13,371 nucleotides of DNA from Bdellovibrio sp. Lineage in GTDB: Bacteria; Bdellovibrionota; Bdellovibrionia; Bdellovibrionales; UBA1609. The notes under the pieces were generated by a model, which was given only the letters and a program-made list of their open reading frames with translations, was not told where the DNA came from and did not search any database. Position numbers and translations under genes: made by a program. Below are positions 1 to 6,572 of this stretch, piece by piece. The stretch spans positions 1-13,371 of the forward strand of contig RFKI01000112.1 in NCBI GenBank assembly GCA_003694355.1. The letters run 5' to 3'. Position 1 is the first letter of the stretch. Each line of letters opens with the position of its first letter.

Positions 1-1
1 C

Positions 2-520
2 CATTCCACTACCAAGAAACCCTTGGCTCGCTTTTTTATTGGAAGCTTTTGCGAAACACTCCTCTTTCAAAGCCCCATTTCCCTTTTGATCTTAAACCCT
101 CATGCTCCAGCTCCTAAACGTATCCAGAACATCTTTTTTCCATCGGACTTGTCCAACCAGTCACTGAAACTGTTCAGAAAAGTTCTTTTTCGTGCCAATA
201 AGCTACAAGCCAAAGTCACTCTCTATCACAAACTGGCCGATGACTCCCTTATTTGGGACAAAAAAACAAAAGAAAAGTGTCTTAATAGCCCTGAAGTTAA
301 AAAGTTTAAAAAATGGGCTGATAAATTTGAAGTGCCTTTAAATGTTGTTGTGGAAAAACATCCAGACCATCTCACTCAAAGAATTTTAAAACTTTCCAGA
401 AAATCTCATCAACTCATTGCTCTTACAACACATACAGGGCGAATCGGGTCTTTCTTCGTGGGCAGCACGCCTCGCCAAGTCGTAAGAATGACCACACTCC
501 CTGTATGGCTCATACACTGA
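2..520 (+). CDS. Tandem universal stress protein (UspA family), C-terminal part, cut by the window edge
   Basis: The reading frame is open to the left edge, so the TTG at 23 is internal and the true start lies outside the window. The first ~33 residues are the tail of one Usp domain: ...LARFFIGSFCETLL..., then SPISLLILNP, where the family usually has a GS-containing loop followed by a PVLVV-type strand. A second Usp domain then starts at IQNIFFPSDLS (near base 120) and ends with THTGRIGSFFVGS and LPVWLIH. Usp proteins are cytoplasmic alpha/beta stress proteins, some of which bind ATP through a G-x2-G-x9-G(S/T) loop. In the first domain the loop reads TKKP instead of having the two glycines. 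In the second it is shortened, with only four residues between the second G and GS. ATP binding therefore looks doubtful; that is inference. The gene converges on the next one with a single base between the stop codons. Family membership is confident; the role is not. Confidence 0.85.
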   Translation, partial: HSTTKKPLARFFIGSFCETLLFQSPISLLILNPHAPAPKRIQNIFFPSDLSNQSLKLFRKVLFRANKLQAKVTLYHKLADDSLIWDKKTKEKCLNSPEVKKFKKWADKFEVPLNVVVEKHPDHLTQRILKLSRKSHQLIALTTHTGRIGSFFVGSTPRQVVRMTTLPVWLIH

Positions 521-521
521 C

Positions 522-1268
522 CTAAAAGTTGTCCAGAATATAGTTTTTCTTTCGGAACAGTTCCTTAAAAAAACGATTTTGCTCCTGCATCCATTTTCTT
601 TTTAATTGCTCCCGTCGCCTTCTTTCCCTGGCTTCAGCCAAAAGACGATCCACTGTTCCCTGTGCCAAATATTGGGATAATGTTGCAGCCTTCCTCCATT
701 CTATTCGAAAGGCGTTGAGCTTCTGATAAAAGAGAGAACGGTCTTTCGGAAAAAGCTGAGCCCATAGAGGAATCCAGGTCCTCACATCAATAACGCCCGG
801 AAAAGAAGCTTGCGCCACACCTTGCCGAGTCACCGAGGTCCACTGAATAGAAAACCCCTTCGGCAATCTATAAAACTTCCTCTCTTTTCCACGCAGCCAA
901 TAAGTCACATGTCCTCTTAAGACAGCCACTTGAACATCCTTTAAAGATTTTTTCACCAAAGCCTCTCCTGCCACCTTAAACTTTCCAAACTCATGCACAA
1001 ACTGAACCGGACCGCCTGACTCTTCCGCTAAAATATAAAAAGCCCCCTTTAAAAGACGGACTTTTTCCCCTTCAAACATCACCGAAGAACCCTTTAAAAA
1101 AACAAGCTGCTCTTTTTTAAGAGAAAGTCGGTCCCTATTTTTCTGGGCTTCCATCACACAAGGAGACTGTTGTCGGTCCCAACAATGCTTTGGATGCTGT
1201 AAAAAAGCCGCTTTCACATGAACATCCAAAATAAAAGCAAGCCAAAAAACAAGCCCTCTTAAAAGCAT
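522..1268 (-). CDS. FecR-like exported protein of unknown function
   Basis: The product is about 248 residues. It has a short hydrophobic N-terminus (MLLRGLVFWLAFILDVHVKA) that looks like a signal peptide. A beta-rich stretch from about residue 50 to 145 resembles a FecR domain: LKGSSVMFEGEKVRLLKGAFYI, a middle strand GKFKVAGEALV, and VAVLRGHVTYWLRGK. The C-terminal ~45 residues are a very basic helix rich in Arg and Lys. Two cysteines near the mature N-terminus (C29, C37) could form a disulfide. The ATG at 1274 sits directly against the GGAGG, whereas the ATG at 1268 is six bases from it, so I chose 1268. The gene begins two bases after the stop of the TPR gene upstream and is almost certainly translated from the same message. 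FecR domains in other bacteria occur in sigma regulators and in envelope proteins with LysM or TPR partners. No sigma factor is visible here, so a structural envelope role is the better guess. The function is unknown. Confidence 0.7.
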   Translation of the reverse strand: MLLRGLVFWLAFILDVHVKAAFLQHPKHCWDRQQSPCVMEAQKNRDRLSLKKEQLVFLKGSSVMFEGEKVRLLKGAFYILAEESGGPVQFVHEFGKFKVAGEALVKKSLKDVQVAVLRGHVTYWLRGKERKFYRLPKGFSIQWTSVTRQGVAQASFPGVIDVRTWIPLWAQLFPKDRSLFYQKLNAFRIEWRKAATLSQYLAQGTVDRLLAEARERRRREQLKRKWMQEQNRFFKELFRKKNYILDNF

Positions 1269-1270
1269 CC

Positions 1271-1957
1271 TCATCCTCCAACATTTTGTATGGCAATTTG
1301 GGCTTGTCGCACAAGCTGTGGATCTGAAAAGCTGTTTAGAACTGTTTGATAAATCTCTAAGGCATCTTCTTTTCTATAACGTTCTTCATAGATTTTACCC
1401 ATCCTCAACATGGCATATCCCGTAAGTTCACTATCTGGAAAAAGTTGCACCATGCGATTGACTGTCTGCAAACTCTCCTCATATCTCCCCAGTTGATAAT
1501 AAGACTCCATCAACAAAAAATAAGCTTCTGGCACATAAGATGAAAAACTAAAATCCCGAATGAATCTTTTAAAAAGCAAAATAGCGGCATTGTAGTTTTT
1601 GACCCGAAAGTTTTTTTTCGCTTCTTCAAAAGCCCTTTTGGATTTATACAAAGTCAACCGTTCTTTTTGAGGAGGATAAATCACACTGGCTAAACGACGC
1701 AGAGGATACCCTTTCTCACCCCGCCCTTTCTTTTTTAAAACCTCAGGCAGTAAAGTGGCCACCTCTTGTTTAAAGTTCTCTACATCAACCTGCAACAAAA
1801 GGTTTTCCAGATGCTGACGGTGTAACTGCGCCTTCAGGGCCTTCACTTCAGACTTTAAAATCTTTGTTTCACTAAAATACTCCCTGAGCTTTTCATATCC
1901 ATAGATATAAAAAGAAGAGAGGATAAAAATGAAAGATAAAAAAACCTGCCTATTCAT
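1271..1957 (-). CDS. Membrane-anchored coiled-coil/TPR protein, YbgF (CpoB)-like
   Basis: The product is 228 residues. It has a hydrophobic N-terminal segment (about residues 5-21) that is a signal peptide or uncleaved anchor, with no lipobox cysteine. A charged coiled coil follows at about 28-75. Tetratricopeptide repeats run from about 105 to the end: RAFEEAKKNFRVKNYNAAILL, then PEAYFLLMESYYQLGRYEESL, then GYAMLRMGKIYEERYRKEDAL. This order of coiled coil then TPRs matches YbgF/CpoB, a periplasmic partner of the Tol-Pal system. However, tol and pal genes are not in view, so the link is only by architecture. A TTG at 1960 precedes the ATG at 1957 and a stop lies two codons further up. I prefer the ATG, although no strong Shine-Dalgarno is visible. 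The gene is first in a two-gene unit with the FecR-like gene. The TPRs probably act as a protein-binding scaffold in the envelope. Confidence 0.75.
   Translation of the reverse strand: MNRQVFLSFIFILSSFYIYGYEKLREYFSETKILKSEVKALKAQLHRQHLENLLLQVDVENFKQEVATLLPEVLKKKGRGEKGYPLRRLASVIYPPQKERLTLYKSKRAFEEAKKNFRVKNYNAAILLFKRFIRDFSFSSYVPEAYFLLMESYYQLGRYEESLQTVNRMVQLFPDSELTGYAMLRMGKIYEERYRKEDALEIYQTVLNSFSDPQLVRQAQIAIQNVGG
1275..1279 (-). promoter_or_regulatory. Shine-Dalgarno GGAGG deciding the start of the FecR-like gene
   Basis: On the minus strand the order is TTGGAGG, ATGAGG, ATG. The GGAGG is six bases from the ATG at 1268 and touches the ATG at 1274, so the inner ATG is the likely start. The site lies inside the last codons of the TPR gene, which fits translational coupling. 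Confidence 0.6.
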
Positions 1958-1983
1958 CAACAGTTACATCGGCAAATCCAGAT

Positions 1984-2011
1984 AAAATATTGAGCCCCAG
2001 AAGTTTGACAA
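1984..2011 (-). promoter_or_regulatory. Candidate sigma70-type promoter for the TPR/FecR-like unit
   Basis: On the minus strand TTGTCA (2011-2006) and TATTTT (1989-1984) are separated by 16 bases, leaving a ~20-base leader before the ATG at 1957. A TTGACA also reads on the plus strand over the same bases (2005-2010), with TATGAT only 13 bases downstream. The rightward promoter for the divergent gene is therefore less clear. Called by eye only. Confidence 0.35.
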
Positions 2012-2045
2012 AATGCATCGTTATATGATCTACTGGAACTCAAAA

Positions 2046-2053
2046 AAAGGAGG
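2046..2053 (+). promoter_or_regulatory. Strong Shine-Dalgarno AAAGGAGG before a GTG start
   Basis: AAAGGAGG ends five bases before the GTG at 2059. The next codons encode a basic-hydrophobic signal peptide, so the GTG is the start of the secreted protein. Confidence 0.7.
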
Positions 2054-2058
2054 GGTCT

Positions 2059-2796
2059 GTGCTTAGAAAGTCTACCTATTTAATGTTTTTACTTTTTCTA
2101 TTCTCGCCTTTGGTCCATAGTCAGAATTTAAACAACAAGCAAAGACGCCTTAGTCTCATCAACCTTCAAAAGACCTTAACAGGACAAGAGCTTTTGTCCC
2201 CTTTTCACTCCTTTGAAGACGCCATTGCCCATATCACCTTTGGAGATACTCCTTCTAACAGACTTTACGTCCTTTTAACAGAAAAAGAAGAAGGTGTTGA
2301 AGGACGCTTACGACTCAATGGCCACTTGTTAGCTGCAAGCCCTGTTTACAACTCCTGGATTTTGGCCATGTCCATGGTGGAACACCATATTTATCTGATT
2401 TTAAAAAAACATGGCTTAAGTCATCTCCCTTATCGATTCCCTGAATATTCCCAGTGGAGTTTTATCCTAGCCATGAGACACTGGGAAGAATTGGGTCACC
2501 CAAATCAATATGACTACGCCAAACACCCTTCGGCTCCTATCCGAAAATTTCCCCTTTCACTCCAAGCCAGTGTCACATTCTGGGACTCCCTGTGGCACAA
2601 AGACTTAAGGTCCTTTCTGAAGGCTGTTAAAAAACGTCACCTGGACTTAGGCTTTGATTCCATCACCCTTTCTCAATATATTTTCCAAGCGCCACCTCAA
2701 AAAGCTGCTGCAGCACGCGAGTTAAGAAAGGCCTTCCAAGACTTGGTCTTTGATGAGTGCCAAAGACGCACACCCAACCAATGCGTGCGTCCCTAA
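2059..2796 (+). CDS. Secreted protein of unknown family
   Basis: I do not recognise this 245-residue protein. It starts with GTG, five bases behind AAAGGAGG. The N-terminus MLRKSTYLMFLLFLFSPLVHS is a clear signal peptide, with likely cleavage just after residue 21. The mature part begins with a Lys/Arg/Asn-rich stretch and has no further membrane span. The middle (about 105-165) is rich in His, Trp and Tyr, with an EHH at 108-110 and several more histidines to HP at 156-157; metal binding is conceivable but unproven. The last 12 residues hold the only two cysteines (C234 and C242), which could pair as a C-terminal disulfide. It is a single-gene unit, divergent from the TPR gene and convergent with the HU gene 30 bases away. 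A periplasmic or exported location is well supported; the function is unknown. Confidence 0.75.
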   Translation: MLRKSTYLMFLLFLFSPLVHSQNLNNKQRRLSLINLQKTLTGQELLSPFHSFEDAIAHITFGDTPSNRLYVLLTEKEEGVEGRLRLNGHLLAASPVYNSWILAMSMVEHHIYLILKKHGLSHLPYRFPEYSQWSFILAMRHWEELGHPNQYDYAKHPSAPIRKFPLSLQASVTFWDSLWHKDLRSFLKAVKKRHLDLGFDSITLSQYIFQAPPQKAAAARELRKAFQDLVFDECQRRTPNQCVRP

Positions 2797-2826
2797 GCAT
2801 AGTTCACCAGCTTTTCTTTTATTTGA

Positions 2827-3111
2827 TTATGACTTTTGTTTTTGAACCAAGTTTTTAAAGTCTTTCCCGGGACGAAAGCGGGGAACAATGGTTTCAGGAA
2901 TCACAATGGTTTCACCCGTTTTGGGGTTGCGGCCATTTCGTTGTTTACGAACCGCTTTATCAAAGATCCCAAACCCCACTAACTTAACATCTTCCCCTTT
3001 CACAACAGACTCCTGAATGATTTCAAGAGTGGCATCTAAAATGGTTTCAGTTTGTGTTTTGGTTAATTTTGTTCTCTGTGAAAGCTTTTCTATGAGTTGT
3101 GCTTTATTCAA
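2827..3111 (-). CDS. HU/IHF-family DNA-binding protein
   Basis: The product is 94 residues, the usual length for this family of dimeric nucleoid proteins that bend DNA. The N-terminus MNKAQLIEKLSQ is typical of HU. GFGIF at 46-50 precedes the beta arm, whose tip carries the signature GRNPKTGE (60-67), including the proline that intercalates into DNA. The C-terminal VPRFRPGKDFKNLV is closer to IHF than to classic HU (which has F-K-A-G-K), so I do not assign hupA, hupB or ihfA. The start is TTG, supported by AAAGGA seven bases upstream and by the exact match to the family's N-terminus. The gene stands alone, divergent from argS with 159 bases between them, enough for both promoters. Confidence 0.93.
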   Translation of the reverse strand: MNKAQLIEKLSQRTKLTKTQTETILDATLEIIQESVVKGEDVKLVGFGIFDKAVRKQRNGRNPKTGETIVIPETIVPRFRPGKDFKNLVQKQKS

Positions 3112-3118
3112 TGTTACG

Positions 3119-3124
3119 TCCTTT
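3119..3124 (-). promoter_or_regulatory. Shine-Dalgarno AAAGGA supporting the TTG start of the HU-like gene
   Basis: On the minus strand AAAGGA is followed by seven bases and TTG AAT AAA GCA. No ATG exists in frame nearby, and the family N-terminus begins exactly at this TTG. Confidence 0.65.
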
Positions 3125-3164
3125 CTTAGATGATAAATGTTTAGAAAAACTCAGTTAAAAAAGG

Positions 3165-3193
3165 AAACTAAAGCTCAAAGCTCATCTCGTCAA
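3165..3193 (-). promoter_or_regulatory. Candidate sigma70-type promoter for the HU-like gene
   Basis: On the minus strand TTGACG (3193-3188) and TAGTTT (3170-3165) are 17 bases apart, giving a leader of roughly 45 bases. A second pair, TTAACT (3158-3153) and TATCAT (3135-3130), also has 17-base spacing. It would start transcription inside or next to the ribosome-binding site, so it is less likely or serves as an alternative. The -35 lies in a small palindrome, CGTC-AA-GACG. Called by eye only. Confidence 0.35.
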
Positions 3194-3270
3194 GACGTTT
3201 TTTCTTTCATTTTTTTTTAAGGGCGCTTAATATAGGGGCAGACATTTAACTTAAAATCTTTGGAAGAAAA

Positions 3271-4950
3271 ATGTTGACAAGCCTTAAACAGAAAGTGGTT
3301 TCCCTCTTAAAAGACCAAGTCCCTCTGGACAGAAAAACCATTTTGTCTTCTCTGGAGCTTCCTAAAGTTCTGGAGCATGGACACTTAGCCATGCCCATGT
3401 TTCCTCTGGCAAAAATCTTTAAGAAAAGCCCTCAACTAATTGCTCAAGAAATGGCCACCCAATTGCGTCTGCCTCCTGAAATTGAAAAAGTGGAAGCCGT
3501 TGCTGGTTATTTGAACTTTCACTTTCAAACTTTTTTTATACAAAAAGAACTTCTAGAAAACATCACAAAGCCTCTTCCTCCTCCAGCTCAACGAAAAAAA
3601 ATTGCCATTGATTTCTCCTCACCTAATGTCGCCAAACCCATGCACATTGGTCACCTCAGGGCCACTGTCATCGGACAAGCCATTTACAACTTAGCCAAGG
3701 CACAAGGGCATGAAGTGATTGGCATCAATCATCTGGGCGACTGGGGTGTTCAGTTTGGAAAACTAGCATGGGCTTACTTACAATGGAAAGACGACTATGA
3801 TTTTGAAAATGAACCTTTTGAGTCTCTTTATGCCCTTTATGTCCGCTTCCATAAAGAAGCTGAAAAGCATCCTGAAATGAACGAAGCTGGTTCTGCCATG
3901 TTTAAAAAACTGGAAGAAGGAGACCCTGAGGTCCAAAAAATATGGAAAGAGTTTATCTATATTTCCATGCAAGAATATGAAAAATTATGGAAACAACTGG
4001 GTGTTCACCATGACTTGGTCCGAGGTGAATCCTTTTATAATGACCGCCTTGAAACGGTTGAGAAAATATTAGAAGAAAAAGGACTTCTTGTGGAAAGCGA
4101 AGGCGCTCTGGTAGTCCCTCTGGATGAGTTTAACCTCCCACCCTGTCTGATCCGAAAAAAAGATGGAGCCTCCCTCTATGCCACACGAGATATTGCCAGC
4201 GCCATCTATCGCATGGAAGAGTTAAAATGCGACCTCAACCTTTATGTGGTTGGCGCTGACCAAACCCTGCATTTTCAGCAAGTGTTTAAAGTTCTGGAAA
4301 AAATGGGGTATCCTTGGGCTAAAAACTGCCACCATATTTCTTTTGGAATGTATCGCTTTAAAGACGTAGGAAAGTTATCCAGTCGTAAAGGGCAAATCAT
4401 CCGACTGGATGAAGTTCTGGAAAAAGCCGTTCAGCAAATAAAAACCCTTATTGACGAAAAGAACCCTTCTTTGCCTCAAAAAGACAAAGTGGCTCAACAA
4501 GTGGGAGTTGGTGCGATTATTTTCAATGATCTGGTTAATGACCGAGTTAAAGATGTTGAGTTTAACTGGAATAAAGCTCTTAGTTTTGATGGTGATAGCG
4601 GCCCTTATGTTCAATACTGTCTGGTGCGTTGTCGAAGCATTTTGGAAAAATATCAAAAACCACTTCCTACTGCCTTTAGTCAAGAGCTTTCCTCTCCTGA
4701 AGAAAAAGCTCTCTTGCGTCACTTATTAAACTATGAAGAAACTCTTCAAAAGGCTTTTGAAAATTTCAAACCTCACCTGGTGGCCAATTATCTTCTGGAT
4801 ACCTGTAAGTTGTTTAACCATTTTTATCATAAACATAAAGTTCTGGGCGCTTCTGAAGAAAAAGATCGTCTCCTTCTTGTTTTTTGCACTCAAAAAACTC
4901 TGGAAAAAGGCCTCAAAATCCTCAATATGGAAGCGCCACAGGCCATGTAG
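3271..4950 (+). CDS. argS: Arginyl-tRNA synthetase
   Basis: Cytoplasmic class I synthetase that charges tRNA-Arg with arginine using ATP; essential for translation. The product is 559 residues, a normal length. An ArgRS N-terminal additional domain spans about 1-95. The catalytic Rossmann domain holds SSPNVAKPMHIGHLRA, with HIGH at 125-128 and the usual SPN-x-AKPMHIGHLR context. The second class I motif is the degenerate KLSSRKG at 368-374, standing for KMSKS. The C-terminal DALR-type anticodon-binding domain runs from about 445, starting at DGDSGPYVQYC, to the end (...LNMEAPQAM), close to the family's usual A-P-E-R-M ending. The ATG has a modest GGAAG four bases upstream. The gene is divergent from the HU-like gene and converges on the GYF-domain gene with 46 bases between. 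The assignment is secure. Confidence 0.97.
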   Translation: MLTSLKQKVVSLLKDQVPLDRKTILSSLELPKVLEHGHLAMPMFPLAKIFKKSPQLIAQEMATQLRLPPEIEKVEAVAGYLNFHFQTFFIQKELLENITKPLPPPAQRKKIAIDFSSPNVAKPMHIGHLRATVIGQAIYNLAKAQGHEVIGINHLGDWGVQFGKLAWAYLQWKDDYDFENEPFESLYALYVRFHKEAEKHPEMNEAGSAMFKKLEEGDPEVQKIWKEFIYISMQEYEKLWKQLGVHHDLVRGESFYNDRLETVEKILEEKGLLVESEGALVVPLDEFNLPPCLIRKKDGASLYATRDIASAIYRMEELKCDLNLYVVGADQTLHFQQVFKVLEKMGYPWAKNCHHISFGMYRFKDVGKLSSRKGQIIRLDEVLEKAVQQIKTLIDEKNPSLPQKDKVAQQVGVGAIIFNDLVNDRVKDVEFNWNKALSFDGDSGPYVQYCLVRCRSILEKYQKPLPTAFSQELSSPEEKALLRHLLNYEETLQKAFENFKPHLVANYLLDTCKLFNHFYHKHKVLGASEEKDRLLLVFCTQKTLEKGLKILNMEAPQAM

Positions 4951-4996
4951 CCAAGTCTTTAAAAGGAAGAGCTCAGGCCTCCTCATCACCCTCTTT

Positions 4997-6466
4997 TTAC
5001 AGTTTCTTACCACGATACAAAGAAAGCCTTTGAGCTTCATAATAAAAAGCCTTTGCTTGAGCCCGTCTGTCCTTCAAAGGCATTTTTTGATCCAAAATTT
5101 TTTTACAAAAACTTTTTAAGTTCATAAAAAAACTTTGATGAACCCCTTTCCAGGAACGGTTTATGTTCTTTTGAAACCAACGACGAAATTTTAAGTCCTT
5201 AACAGTTTGAATGTGCCTAAGTAATTCCTTTGTCATTTGAATCAATTTCCACTTCTCCTGTTGGTGCCAATAGCTCAACTGTTTTTTATGCTGACGAAGT
5301 CGCTTCAAAAAAGCTTTATTTTTCTGCCCTAAAAATATCTTCCTCTGAACGCGCCGTTTTCCAGATTGAACTTCAACTCTATAAAGGCCTTCTGGAAAAC
5401 TCTTCAGAGAAATTCTCCTCTGAGAAGTACTCCATTCCTGATAAACACTCTTTTTTTCCAGAATTTGTCCCCCCCGTCCCACCAAAAGAACCCCAAGACG
5501 GTCGGTTCCATCTGTTAACACAACCAGTTCTTTCTGTTTGGGAAGGAATCGAAGCTTCAAATAAGTAGCCGCCCGCGGGGTCAAAGTTCTTTTGGGAACC
5601 CCTTTAGAAGAGGGAGGGTGAATGATTTTTTTAGCAGAAGCCTTCTTTGGAGGGACTCTTCCCGAAAAAGAAGCTTCTTTTTTAATTTGAGACAATCGTG
5701 ATGAAATTAAAAAAGCAATGATAAAAAGAAGAAGCGTTCCTCCAAAAAACAAACCATGCCACATAAAAGGCTTTAAGTTTTTTTTTAATGAACTCAAAGC
5801 TTTTCCCAAACTCTGAAAACTTCTATTTCCAGAAACAGAGGGTTGCAAAAAATGTCTTTTTCTTTTTTTCACAAAGCGCTGCAAACGCTCTTTTTCCTCT
5901 CTTTCCCGAACTTTTTGATAAACCTTTGGATCTGTTAAATCCTCCAGGTTTTCTGCCTCCAAGTCCTGATCAAAAGGCTTTGGCGGAGTCTCTTCCAAGT
6001 CTTTTCTTTCAACAATATGGTCCAAAAGCTCTTCTGAAGTGAGTGAATCTTCTGAAGAGTGTAAAAGCACTTCCTCTGGAACCCCTTTTACACTCTGAAA
6101 AGGTTCCAAAAAAGCAATCTGATACCACTCTTTCATCCCCTCTTTCCAAATATAATCCTCATGGGAGATTTTTCCTGAAGAGAGCATTTCTCGCACCACA
6201 GAGGTGGAGTAGGGGCCTTTTTGGAGATATGTCCCTCGCTCTTGGTTTTTTAACAAAAGAACCCATTGCGCTTCTTGGGTTTTCAACCGTTTCTGAGGAT
6301 CAAAGCACTCTTGAAAATCTGGAATCTCAATAAGGGGAACCCAGGAGTCCTGCCCCTGAAAACGAAGCATATCATAGGGCCCTAGCTCTCCCAGCCGTAT
6401 CTTTTTGGCAACAGCCTCTGAAGAAACAGGTCCCCCCGCTTTTCCCCTTTTAAAATAATACCACAA
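4997..6466 (-). CDS. Double GYF-domain single-span membrane protein
   Basis: The product is 489 residues. Two GYF_2-type domains sit at the N-terminus. The first (about 2-51) begins WYYFKRGKAGGPVSSEAVA and has the usual W-V-P-L end. The second (about 68-124) contains KGPYSTSVVREMLSSGKIS and a DYIWKEGMKEWYQI ending. An acidic linker (125-200) and a basic stretch follow, then one membrane span at about 236-256. Beyond it is a Lys/Pro-rich spacer, a beta-rich region (about 300-382) and a basic helical tail. With no signal peptide, the GYF domains should be cytoplasmic and the C-terminal half extracytoplasmic. GYF domains bind proline-rich or other short peptides, so this may link a cytoplasmic partner to the envelope; that is inference. 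The start is TTG behind GAGGGGG, and the first GYF domain begins at residue 2, leaving no room for a later start. The function of the C-terminal half is unknown. Confidence 0.85.
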   Translation of the reverse strand: MWYYFKRGKAGGPVSSEAVAKKIRLGELGPYDMLRFQGQDSWVPLIEIPDFQECFDPQKRLKTQEAQWVLLLKNQERGTYLQKGPYSTSVVREMLSSGKISHEDYIWKEGMKEWYQIAFLEPFQSVKGVPEEVLLHSSEDSLTSEELLDHIVERKDLEETPPKPFDQDLEAENLEDLTDPKVYQKVREREEKERLQRFVKKRKRHFLQPSVSGNRSFQSLGKALSSLKKNLKPFMWHGLFFGGTLLLFIIAFLISSRLSQIKKEASFSGRVPPKKASAKKIIHPPSSKGVPKRTLTPRAATYLKLRFLPKQKELVVLTDGTDRLGVLLVGRGGQILEKKSVYQEWSTSQRRISLKSFPEGLYRVEVQSGKRRVQRKIFLGQKNKAFLKRLRQHKKQLSYWHQQEKWKLIQMTKELLRHIQTVKDLKFRRWFQKNINRSWKGVHQSFFMNLKSFCKKILDQKMPLKDRRAQAKAFYYEAQRLSLYRGKKL

Positions 6467-6471
6467 AGTAG

Positions 6472-6478
6472 CCCCCTC
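6472..6478 (-). promoter_or_regulatory. Shine-Dalgarno GAGGGGG supporting the TTG start of the GYF-domain gene
   Basis: On the minus strand GAGGGGG is followed by five bases and TTG TGG TAT TAT. The WYY that opens the GYF domain directly follows the TTG, so no alternative start fits. Confidence 0.6.
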
Positions 6479-6526
6479 TTATTTCAGTTTCCCATGAGAA
6501 AAATCAGGGAGCAAGTGCCTAAGTCA

Positions 6527-6555
6527 TTGCCTTTATACCTGAAAGCAGTTTAAAT
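6527..6555 (+). promoter_or_regulatory. Weak candidate promoter for the VKOR-DsbA gene
   Basis: TTGCCT (6527-6532) and TTAAAT (6550-6555) are 17 bases apart. The predicted transcript would start at about 6562, almost on top of the AAAGGGGG ribosome-binding site at 6561-6568, leaving a very short leader. This weakens the call. The 106-base divergent gap shows no better pair by eye. Confidence 0.22.
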
Positions 6556-6572
6556 GAGAAAAAGGGGGCATT

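Noticed and set aside
23..25. TTG as start of the Usp gene
   Set aside because: The frame continues open to base 2 and encodes the conserved end of a first Usp domain, so the TTG is internal.
4951..4996. Possible terminator hairpin between argS and the GYF-domain gene
   Set aside because: The best stem is about six pairs with a mismatch, and the T-run begins roughly 15 bases after it.
4375..5119. Several open frames on both strands over the end of argS (for example 4451-4729 plus, 4726-5040 minus, 4733-5119 plus)
   Set aside because: They overlap the well-supported argS frame and the GYF-domain gene, are rich in Phe/Leu/Lys as antisense or shifted frames of this AT-rich DNA tend to be, and have no recognisable domain.
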